Assembly: GCF_024399415.1 (NCBI RefSeq) | Contig: NZ_CP029257.1 | Location: 1,938,023 to 2,002,022 of the forward strand | Direction: 5' to 3' | Length of the DNA: 64,000 nt | DNA from: Streptococcus oralis | GTDB taxonomy: Bacteria; Bacillota; Bacilli; Lactobacillales; Streptococcaceae | Shown here: one piece after another, positions 10,110 through 17,314 of the stretch | Layout of the letters: each line of letters starts with the position of its first letter | Position numbering within the stretch: the first letter of the stretch is position 1 | Program-made: the position numbers and the translations under genes | The notes under the pieces: model-generated | Database searches by the model: none | The model's input: only the letters and a program-made list of their open reading frames with translations | What the model was told of the DNA's origin: nothing

Positions 10110-10132
10110 CTTGACTATCTTTGACTATTATA
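10110..10132 (-). promoter_or_regulatory. CtsR operator next to the -10 of ctsR-clpC
   Basis: On the minus strand AGTCAAA-GAT-AGTCAAG (10110-10126) matches the CtsR direct repeat RGTCAAA-N3-RGTCAAA. It directly follows a TATAAT -10 at 10127-10132, so bound CtsR would block the promoter. Confidence 0.85.
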
Positions 10133-10200
10133 CCGAAATTTTTGATTTTTTTAAAGGAAAAGGGAACGAGTTGCGAAGATTATTATAAACTATCCAAAAC

Positions 10201-10236
10201 AAAAAGATGGGACCGTAAAACAGTCGCCATCTTTTT
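10201..10236 (-). terminator. Terminator of the LPNTG adhesin gene
   Basis: Hairpin with GATGG/CCATC and GAC/GTC pairs flanked by A and T tracts, 20 bp after the stop at 10256. Confidence 0.75.
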
Positions 10237-10255
10237 TAGTTATTCAAAGTTGAGA

Positions 10256-13200
10256 TTAGTCAACTTTCTTAGCACGGTATACAAGTCCTGCCAAAGCTGC
10301 AAGAACTAGACCAAGAATAGTAGAGAATGCTGTAAAGTCTGCTCCACCAGTGTTTGGCAAATCTCCCTTAGGCTGTTCACCCTTAGGATCTTCCTTAGGT
10401 TCTTCTTTTTTCGGTTCAGTATACGTGTTAGTGATTGTTGGGTTGTTACCTGTAACAGTTGTTACAAGTTGGCCTGCACCATTATCTGTCACTTTTACTG
10501 TCACTTCGTAAGAATTTTCATCATATTTGATATTCTTATCGTCACCTTTTACTTCAGTAATAGTGTAAGTGTGCTCACCTGCTTCTTTGTACTCAATTGC
10601 TGTGAAAGTAACAGTACCGTCTGCAGCGTTTGTAGCTGTCTCAACGACTTTGTCACCTTCTTTAAGTTCAAACTTAAATTGACCTTTTACAAGCTCTTTA
10701 TCACCTTTCAAGACTTTCTTAGCTGTAAAGGGTACTTTTGTTGAAGATGCAACATAAGTATTTGTGAAGGTTGGGTTGTTGTCAGTTACAGTCGCAACAA
10801 GTTGGCCTGCACCGTTGTCATCAACTTTAACAGTCACTTTATGTGTAGCAGTATCATATGTCACACCTGCTTCGTTACCTGCTTTTTCAGAGATAGTGTA
10901 AGTGTGGTCACCAGCTTCTTTATACTCGATACCTTCGAAAGCAACAGTACCGTCTGCAGCGTTTGTAGCTGTTCCAATTACTTTGTTACCTTCTTTAAGT
11001 TCAAACTCATATTTGCCTGCTTCAAGGGCTTTACCTTCTAAGACTTTCTTAGCGGTAATATTTACAGTTGTTGAAGCAGCTTTATAAGTGTTGGTGAAGG
11101 TTGGGTTGTTGTCAGTTACAGTCGCAACAAGTTGGCCTTGACCGTTATCTGTAACTGCTACCTTAACTTCGTGTTTAGCAGTGTCGTATGTCACACCTTT
11201 TTCACTACCTGCTTTTTCAGAGATAGTGTAAGTGTGGTTGCCTGCTGCTGCGTACTTGATATCTTCGAAAGTAACAGTACCGTCTGCAGCATTCTTAGCT
11301 GTCGCAACGACTTTGTCACCTTCTTTAAGTTCAAATTCATATTTACCAGCTTCTAGAGCTTTACCATTCAAGACTTTAGTAGCCGTGATAGTAGCTGTTG
11401 TTGTAGCTGCTTTATAAGTGTTGGTGAAGGTTGGGTTGTTGTTAGTTGCAGTTGCAACAAGTTGGCCTTGACCATTATCTGTAACGTTTACTGTCACTTC
11501 ATGTGTAGCAGTGTCGTATGTCACACCTGCTTCGCTACCTGCTTTTTCAGTAATTGTGTAAGTGTGAGGGCCTGCAGCATCATAGCTGATTGCTGGGAAA
11601 GTAACAGTACCGTCTGCTGCGTTTTTAGCTGTCGCAACGACTTTGTCACCTTCTTTAAGTTCAAACTCATATTTACCAGCTTCTAGAGCTTTACCATTCA
11701 AGACTTTAGTAGCCGTGATAGTAGCTGTTGTTGTAGCTGCTTTATAAGTGTTGGTGAAGGTTGGGTTGTTGTCAGTTACAGTCGCAACAAGTTGGCCTTG
11801 ACCGTTATCTGTAACTGCTACCTTAACTTCGTGTTTAGCAGTGTCGTATGTCACACCTTTTTCACTACCTGCTTTTTCAGAGATAGTGTAAGTGTGGTTG
11901 CCTGCTGCTGCGTACTTGATATCTTCGAAAGTAACAGTACCGTCTGCTGCGTTTTTAGCTGTCGCAACGACTTTGTCACCTTCTTTAAGTTCGAATTCGT
12001 ATTTGTCAGCTTCTAGAGCTTTACCTTCCAAGACTTTAGTAGCTGTGATAGTAGCTGTTGTTGTAGTTGCTTTATAAGTGTTGGTGAAGGTTGGGTTGTT
12101 ACCTGTAACAGTAGCAACAAGTTGGCCTTGACCGTTATCTGTAACGTTTACTGTCACTTTATGTGTAGCAGTGTCGTATGTCACACCTTTTTCGCTACCT
12201 GCTTTTTCAGTGATAGTGTAAGTGTAGTCACCTGCTGTTGCGAACTCAATTTCTTTGAAAGTAACAGTTCCGTCTGCAGCGTTTTTAGCTGTCGCAACGA
12301 CTTCTTCACCTTTTTTAAGTTCGAATTCGTATTTATCAGCTTCAAGTTCTTTACCGTTCAAGACTTTAGTAGCTGTGATAGTTTTTTTATCTGGTTTAGC
12401 TTTATAAACGTTCGTGAAAGTAATGTTGTCAGCATCTTTTGCAGTTGCAACAAGTTGACCTTGGCCGTTATCTTTAACGACTACTGTTACTTCATAAGCA
12501 TTCGGATCGTATTCAACTCCGGCTACATCACCAGCTTTTTCAGAGATAGTGAATGTACGAGTTTCCTCTTTTGTGAACGTAAGTTTTGGGAATTGAATCT
12601 TACCGTTTGCATCGTTTGAAACAGTGTGGAGAACTTTCCCGTCTTCTTTCAACTCAAATTCAAATTGGCCAGCTTCAAGAGCTTTACCGTTCAAGACTTT
12701 CTTAGCTTCAAGTTGAAGTTTTGCTTCTTTAGCAGCGTATGTGTTTGTAAATTCTTTCTTAGAATCTTCAAATTTGACGCTTGCTAATTTTTCACCCAAA
12801 ACATCTTCTACTGTTACAGTCGCTTTAAGGACGTTCGCATCATAAGTGTATCCAGGTTTGTTATCATTAACTTCTTTAATGGTATATTTAAAAGTTCCTG
12901 CTTCTTTGTATTTGATTGCCTCGAACTTCACTTTACCATTCTCATCATTTTTGACAGTTTGTAAAACACTACCTTTGTCATCTAGAAGTTGGAAACTAAA
13001 TGCATCTTTTTCAAGAGTTTTACCTTCAAGTTTCTTAGTTACTTCTAAAGCTACCTCATCCGATTTGGCGCCTCCACCAATACCGTCTGTTGTGGTAATT
13101 GGTGCAAAACCTTCAAAATCAATCGGTTGAGCTTCCTCGTTTGTAGTTACCGACACGTTATTTAGTACACGTTTAGTAACTTGGTCAACTGGTTTAGTCA

Positions 13201-14053
13201 AACGAGTACGGTATAGGATGAACAAACCTTTATGATCAAGAGTTCCATCACCGTTAGGTGTAATTGAGAAATGGTTCTTATCTGTTACTTGGACATGAGC
13301 ACTATCCAATTTTGTTCTTCCGTAACCATTTTCCCAGTCTGGGAAGTAGTAACCAGTGATTTCACTTGCAAGAACTTGCCCATCTGGAATAGTATCTTGG
13401 ATATTAACACCAGTGTAAGATTTTGCATAGCGGTTAACACGGATACGCCAGTTTACATAGTTAGGATCGTCTGAGTCTTGAACTCCCCATTTAGTAAATC
13501 CAGTTGGGTCAACGTCTGGAACGATACGAGTCAAATGGTAAACTCCTGCACCAGGAATGTTGATTTCATATTCCTTGTTCTTTTCAACATGGTCTGCCCA
13601 TACCACAGTAAATGATGCAACAATTTGTTTGTTCTCATTAAACTTCTTAAAGTACTCTTCGTTTGTTACTGTAATCTTAGCAGTATTCGTTGCCTTCTCT
13701 GTTGTCAGCGATGCAATCGTTTCACCGTTCGGAGCTTTCAAATCTGTAGTAGAATCTACTTCGATTTTGAACTCATTTGGAACGTGATAAACCATGAAAT
13801 CACCGTTATTCAGAGTTACATTGTCTGGGAATGCGTAAGTTGTTTTAAGATAGAACTTACCTTCACCATATTTGGCATGATCGACTAATCGGTTCGTATT
13901 AATCGTCGGCTCTGTAGTCAAAGTGTACTCTGATTCAGTTTTTTCGGCAGCACTAACTACTCCATTAAGTCTTAGTGCAGGCAAAAAGACCGACACAACC
14001 AGTAGCAAGGCCATCAAGCCACGAAAGAGTTTGCTAGTTCTCTTTTTCACCAC
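10256..14053 (-). CDS. LPNTG-anchored adhesin with eight isopeptide-type repeats
   Basis: The 1265-residue protein has a signal peptide (cleavage near VVSAA-EK, residue 36) and an N-terminal adhesin region of about 290 residues with the two-domain beta-sandwich look of SdrG/collagen-binding adhesins. From about residue 332 there are eight repeats of about 110 residues, then a Lys/Glu/Pro spacer and LPNTG (about 1232) with a membrane helix and positive tail. Each repeat carries a Lys in TKVL/KKVL/KKL, a Glu in TISEKAG/TITEKAG-like strands and an Asn in FTNTY/FTNVY/ITNTY, the residue set of Spy0128-type intramolecular Lys-Asn isopeptide domains. No pilin YPK motif was seen, so it is probably a single stalked adhesin. 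The start is GTG after AAGGAGG. Confidence 0.88.
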   Translation of the reverse strand: MVKKRTSKLFRGLMALLLVVSVFLPALRLNGVVSAAEKTESEYTLTTEPTINTNRLVDHAKYGEGKFYLKTTYAFPDNVTLNNGDFMVYHVPNEFKIEVDSTTDLKAPNGETIASLTTEKATNTAKITVTNEEYFKKFNENKQIVASFTVVWADHVEKNKEYEINIPGAGVYHLTRIVPDVDPTGFTKWGVQDSDDPNYVNWRIRVNRYAKSYTGVNIQDTIPDGQVLASEITGYYFPDWENGYGRTKLDSAHVQVTDKNHFSITPNGDGTLDHKGLFILYRTRLTKPVDQVTKRVLNNVSVTTNEEAQPIDFEGFAPITTTDGIGGGAKSDEVALEVTKKLEGKTLEKDAFSFQLLDDKGSVLQTVKNDENGKVKFEAIKYKEAGTFKYTIKEVNDNKPGYTYDANVLKATVTVEDVLGEKLASVKFEDSKKEFTNTYAAKEAKLQLEAKKVLNGKALEAGQFEFELKEDGKVLHTVSNDANGKIQFPKLTFTKEETRTFTISEKAGDVAGVEYDPNAYEVTVVVKDNGQGQLVATAKDADNITFTNVYKAKPDKKTITATKVLNGKELEADKYEFELKKGEEVVATAKNAADGTVTFKEIEFATAGDYTYTITEKAGSEKGVTYDTATHKVTVNVTDNGQGQLVATVTGNNPTFTNTYKATTTTATITATKVLEGKALEADKYEFELKEGDKVVATAKNAADGTVTFEDIKYAAAGNHTYTISEKAGSEKGVTYDTAKHEVKVAVTDNGQGQLVATVTDNNPTFTNTYKAATTTATITATKVLNGKALEAGKYEFELKEGDKVVATAKNAADGTVTFPAISYDAAGPHTYTITEKAGSEAGVTYDTATHEVTVNVTDNGQGQLVATATNNNPTFTNTYKAATTTATITATKVLNGKALEAGKYEFELKEGDKVVATAKNAADGTVTFEDIKYAAAGNHTYTISEKAGSEKGVTYDTAKHEVKVAVTDNGQGQLVATVTDNNPTFTNTYKAASTTVNITAKKVLEGKALEAGKYEFELKEGNKVIGTATNAADGTVAFEGIEYKEAGDHTYTISEKAGNEAGVTYDTATHKVTVKVDDNGAGQLVATVTDNNPTFTNTYVASSTKVPFTAKKVLKGDKELVKGQFKFELKEGDKVVETATNAADGTVTFTAIEYKEAGEHTYTITEVKGDDKNIKYDENSYEVTVKVTDNGAGQLVTTVTGNNPTITNTYTEPKKEEPKEDPKGEQPKGDLPNTGGADFTAFSTILGLVLAALAGLVYRAKKVD
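10400..13060 (-). repeat. Eight tandem ~330-bp repeats in the LPNTG adhesin
   Basis: Boundaries are approximate. Repeats 4 and 6 (counted from the N-terminus) share a 209-bp identical block (11739-11947 and 11079-11287, exactly 660 bp apart), while repeat 5 between them differs. Repeats 1, 2 and 8 are the most diverged. Confidence 0.9.
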
Positions 14054-14088
14054 ATTATCCTCCTTATTGTCTATAATGGTTCAATTAT

Positions 14089-14116
14089 ATTATACAGATT
14101 CATGACAGAATGTCAA
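14089..14116 (-). promoter_or_regulatory. Promoter of the LPNTG adhesin gene
   Basis: TTGACA (14111-14116), 16 bp, TATAAT (14089-14094). The -35 is part of an inverted repeat TGACA-TTC-TGTCA. Confidence 0.8.
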
Positions 14117-14200
14117 CTAAAATTTATTTATTTTTATATTAACTTACTATTTATTTAAATATTAAACCTAATCATGCATGTTCATCAGCTTTGAAACAAT

Positions 14201-14234
14201 TAAATCCAAGCAAGATTTTTACTCGGATTTAATA
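14201..14234 (-). terminator. Probable terminator of the thiamine uptake operon
   Basis: Inverted repeat TTAAATCC / GGATTTAA shortly after the ATPase stop at 14255. The T-tract is weak, so this could also be only a stabilising hairpin. Apart from this hairpin I see nothing in 14117-14254. Confidence 0.45.
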
Positions 14235-14254
14235 TATAATATTGTTCTAAGGAT

Positions 14255-14983
14255 CTAAGTATTTAATCCCAATTCTGCTAATATTTGACGCTTATAGGCA
14301 ATCTTTTGGACTTCCTTGTCCTCGTTTTCAGACCAATCTAATTTAATTTCTGAGACAATCTGCCCAGGACGATTTTTCAAGATATAGATGCGGTCGCTGA
14401 GATTGAGGGCCTCTTCAATACTATGCGTGATGATGAGGGTCGTCAGCTGTAGCTGTTTGTGAATCTCCAGATACCAAGCGTGGAGTTCCATCTTGGTCAT
14501 CTCGTCCAAAGCGCTAAAGGCCTCATCCAAGAGAAAGAGCTTGTGCCCGAAAAGGTAGGTCCGAAGCAAGGCTACACGCTGACGCATCCCCCCACTAAGT
14601 TCATGAGGATACTTGTCCCGTACCGCCGTCAACTGGAAGGTCGCAAGAATTTCATCTGCTCGGGCAATGGCCTCCGCCTTATCCACCTTTTGAATTAAGA
14701 GGGGCAGGATGATATTGCCAAGCACCGTCTTGTGTTCCAAGAGTAAATCCTTTTGCAACATATAACTCACGCGTCCCTTGGGATTTTCCTCGCCATCAAG
14801 GACAATTCGCCCAGACTGGACTTCTAAAATCCCAGCGATTAGGTTAAAGAGAGTGGTCTTTCCAACACCACTTGGGCCTAGGATAGAAACTACTTCACCT
14901 GACGTCACCTGCAGGTTGATATCTTCTAAAATCTTTTCATCGCCATAGGCATAGCTGACGTGTTCTAGTCTAATTTCTGTCAT
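14255..14983 (-). CDS. thiZ: ABC transporter ATPase for thiamine or its pyrimidine precursor (ThiZ type)
   Basis: The 242-residue nucleotide-binding subunit has Walker A GPSGVGKTT, signature LSGGMRQR, Walker B LFLLDEAF and H-loop ITHSIEEA, matching the nitrate/sulfonate/NMT1 class of importers. It is the last gene of the TPP-riboswitch operon and its start shares a base with the stop of the substrate-binding gene. The assignment to thiamine-pathway substrates rests on the riboswitch and the NMT1-like partner. Confidence 0.85.
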   Translation of the reverse strand: MTEIRLEHVSYAYGDEKILEDINLQVTSGEVVSILGPSGVGKTTLFNLIAGILEVQSGRIVLDGEENPKGRVSYMLQKDLLLEHKTVLGNIILPLLIQKVDKAEAIARADEILATFQLTAVRDKYPHELSGGMRQRVALLRTYLFGHKLFLLDEAFSALDEMTKMELHAWYLEIHKQLQLTTLIITHSIEEALNLSDRIYILKNRPGQIVSEIKLDWSENEDKEVQKIAYKRQILAELGLNT

Positions 14984-15990
14984 TATTTTACAAATTCGTT
15001 AGTGAAGCCCTTGTCTGTCAAGTCTTCTTTAAGGATACCATTTTCTTTGTCCCATTTGTAGAAGGCATTCCAGCGGTCAGCGTCAAATTGTCCCCATTTT
15101 TCCTTGTCGCTTGCGTATTCTTTTGACAAGTATTTTTGAGATTCGATGACAAAGTCACGTTTTTCCTTGAGTTCAGGCGCATTCTTAATCAAGATATCTG
15201 CAGCTTCTTCTGGGTGTTCCATAGCATATTGGTAGCCTTTTTTGATGGCTTGGATGACTTTACGAGCTTCTTCCTTGTTGTCTTTTAGATAGTCGTTGTT
15301 TGCGATGATAACTGGTGAGTAGTAGTCAAACTCTTTTACATAGTCTTTCAAGTACATGAAATTAGCGTCTACGCCTTGCGATTTGGCAAGAATACCATCC
15401 CAACCGTAGTAGATCCAAGCAGTGTCAAAAACACCATTGGCAATCGGTGTGATTGAGTTTGAGTCGTTGTTTGGTACTTTTTCGACCTTCTCAAAGTCTC
15501 CGCCTTGTGATTCTACCAAGGTTTTCAACATAGCAAGCTCCGTTGGGTCATTCCAGGTTCCGTATTTCTTCCCAACTAAGTCCTTTGGACTGCTGACATT
15601 GTCCGATTTACGTGAGATGATTCCAGATGTATTGTGCTCAACGATAGCTGCAACGGCAGTGATTCCTGCACCTTTTTCCAATTTCTTAGCCATGTAGTCT
15701 TGGAAATAGATAGCAAACGGCGCCTTGCCATTGATCACCAAGTCAGACGAGCTTTCTTCAGGTGGCAATTTCAAGTCAACATCCACTCCAGCTTCTTTGA
15801 AATAACCTTTTTCCTTGGCAACATACAGCCCTGTGTGGTTAGTATTTGGCGTCCAGTCTAGGATAAAGTCAATCTTTTTGAGTTCTGCTTCTTTGTTGTC
15901 CTTAGAAGCAGTTCCTTGGCCACAAGCCACCAGTACGACAGCTACAAGAGCTGTTACAAGCGTTAAAAACACTTTCCATGTTTTCTTCAT
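14983..15990 (-). CDS. thiY: Substrate-binding lipoprotein, NMT1/THI5-like (ThiY type)
   Basis: The 335-residue lipoprotein has a signal peptide ending LVAC (Cys23). The mature protein begins with the NMT1/THI5 signature DFILDWTPNTNHTGLYVAK and has YFQDYMAKK and the hinge-type WIYYGWDG. This family binds the thiamine pyrimidine HMP or its formylamino derivative at the cell surface. The ATG at 15990 was preferred to 15996 because GAGG is then 8 nt away. The TPP riboswitch upstream supports the substrate class. Confidence 0.85.
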   Translation of the reverse strand: MKKTWKVFLTLVTALVAVVLVACGQGTASKDNKEAELKKIDFILDWTPNTNHTGLYVAKEKGYFKEAGVDVDLKLPPEESSSDLVINGKAPFAIYFQDYMAKKLEKGAGITAVAAIVEHNTSGIISRKSDNVSSPKDLVGKKYGTWNDPTELAMLKTLVESQGGDFEKVEKVPNNDSNSITPIANGVFDTAWIYYGWDGILAKSQGVDANFMYLKDYVKEFDYYSPVIIANNDYLKDNKEEARKVIQAIKKGYQYAMEHPEEAADILIKNAPELKEKRDFVIESQKYLSKEYASDKEKWGQFDADRWNAFYKWDKENGILKEDLTDKGFTNEFVK

Positions 15991-16026
15991 TTTCATTTCC
16001 TCTTTTCTTTTTCTAAAACGCTCTAT

Positions 16027-16785
16027 TTAAGTACGTTTCCATTTAATCACGTATTTTTCACTAATATCGACCAACTTCATACCGAGAAGGCTGATAATCG
16101 ACACCAGAATAATAATGGCAAACATGGTATCATACTGAAACAGTTTTTTAGACTGAATCATGTAGACACCTAGTCCTTCAAAACCTCCCAGCCACTCCGA
16201 CACCACGGTTGTGATAAAGGCGTAGGAGACACTGACCCTCAGACCTGCATAAAAGTAAGGCAGGCTGACCGGGATTTTAAAATGCCAAAGGATTTGCCAA
16301 GGCTTGGCCCGCATCAGACTAAACAAGGTCAGCATATCCTTGTCACAATGCCTAAATCCATCCAAAATACTAACGATGATAGGGAAGGTTGTCGTCAGGA
16401 TAATCAAGACAATCTTGGGCAAAATTCCATAGCCTAGCCACAAGACCAGGATAGGGGCTATGGCAATAGTCGGAATGGTCTGAACAACCACCATCATAGG
16501 GTAAATCAGGTCATTGAGCCAAGTCAAACTATCCATAAGTACAGCCATGAGACAGGCAATCAAGACTCCCAAGACTAGACCTAGCAAAGCCACTCTCAAG
16601 GTCGCCCAGCTATGGTGCCAGAGAAATTCTCTGTCACGAACAAAGGACTGGAGAATTTCAAAAGGGGTTGGCAGGATAAACTTGGGTAAAAGTTTGAATA
16701 TTCCTGCTAACTGCCAGATTGACAAGACTCCTAGAAAACCCAATAGACTAATGTGTCGTCTCAGTATACTTTTCAAGTTTCTCAT
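16027..16785 (-). CDS. thiX: ABC transporter permease (ThiX type)
   Basis: The 252-residue membrane protein has about six transmembrane helices and the binding-protein-dependent permease loop (SLMRAKPWQILWHFKIPVSL). It forms the channel for the neighbouring binding protein and ATPase. Its start overlaps the end of the upstream thiamine-binding gene by 38 bp, an unusually long overlap that suggests translational coupling. Confidence 0.85.
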   Translation of the reverse strand: MRNLKSILRRHISLLGFLGVLSIWQLAGIFKLLPKFILPTPFEILQSFVRDREFLWHHSWATLRVALLGLVLGVLIACLMAVLMDSLTWLNDLIYPMMVVVQTIPTIAIAPILVLWLGYGILPKIVLIILTTTFPIIVSILDGFRHCDKDMLTLFSLMRAKPWQILWHFKIPVSLPYFYAGLRVSVSYAFITTVVSEWLGGFEGLGVYMIQSKKLFQYDTMFAIIILVSIISLLGMKLVDISEKYVIKWKRT

Positions 16786-17038
16786 CGATGCTTAAAATCT
16801 CTCCTACATTTATTTTGACATTGGCAAAGACATTATCTGCCTCCTGCCCAGCCACTTCAAGCGCTTCTTTGAGAATGCGCATAAGCTCATCAAACTCCCC
16901 TTCCAAAACCGTTTCAAATGGTGTCACCACCATGGTCATGGACTGCGCCTGCAGATAAGCAATAACCTGATCGATAATAGCAATTCGATTAATCCCCTGT
17001 GATAGGGGCAAGACTTGCAAGGCAATGCTTGCTTTCAT
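16748..17038 (-). CDS. Small thiamine-binding protein (MTH1187/YkoF-like)
   Basis: The 96-residue protein resembles the DUF77/MTH1187 family of small soluble thiamine-binding proteins (MKASIALQVLPL, TPFETVLEGEFDELM, NVFANVKINVG). It is the first gene after the TPP riboswitch and overlaps the permease gene. No signal peptide is seen, so it is cytosolic. A buffer or sensor role for intracellular thiamine is inferred from the family. Confidence 0.8.
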   Translation of the reverse strand: MKASIALQVLPLSQGINRIAIIDQVIAYLQAQSMTMVVTPFETVLEGEFDELMRILKEALEVAGQEADNVFANVKINVGEILSIDEKLEKYTETTH

Positions 17039-17069
17039 AAAAACCTCCTTTTCTCAGGTTTCCCTTTGA

Positions 17070-17102
17070 CAAAAAGAAAACCTCTTCCATATATGGAAAA
17101 GG
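17070..17102 (-). terminator. Riboswitch-linked intrinsic terminator
   Basis: CCTTTTCCATATATGGAAGAGG on the minus strand pairs into a stem (17081-17102) followed by a T-rich run (17070-17080). It lies between the TPP aptamer and the first start codon, as expected for an expression platform. Confidence 0.75.
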
Positions 17103-17123
17103 TGCAGAATTCGGCTAAGTATC

Positions 17124-17210
<87 letters not shown>

Positions 17211-17216
17211 GGTCAT

Positions 17217-17245
17217 ATAGTAACGCAAATACTAGGAAAAGTCAA
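17217..17245 (-). promoter_or_regulatory. Promoter of the TPP-riboswitch operon
   Basis: TTGACT (17240-17245), 17 bp, TACTAT (17217-17222), a few bases before the aptamer. Confidence 0.7.
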
Positions 17246-17271
17246 GGAAACTGCTTACAGAAAATCTTGAA

Positions 17272-17304
17272 AAAGAGTTTGAAGGCAAATGCTTCAAACT
17301 CTTT
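17272..17304 (-). terminator. Terminator of polA
   Basis: Thirteen-bp stem AAAGAGTTTGAAG / CTTCAAACTCTTT followed by T residues on the minus strand, 10 bp after the polA stop. Confidence 0.85.
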
Positions 17305-17314
17305 CATAACTTTC

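Noticed and set aside
12122..12619. Open frame of 165 codons on the plus strand inside the LPNTG adhesin gene, with many similar frames at 330-bp spacing.
   Set aside because: These are antisense shadows of the repeated coding sequence; no RBS or promoter, cysteine- and phenylalanine-rich composition.
10400..13060. Regularly spaced repeats considered as CRISPR or mobile repeats.
   Set aside because: The 330-bp units are in frame and encode protein domains; there are no short repeats with unique spacers.
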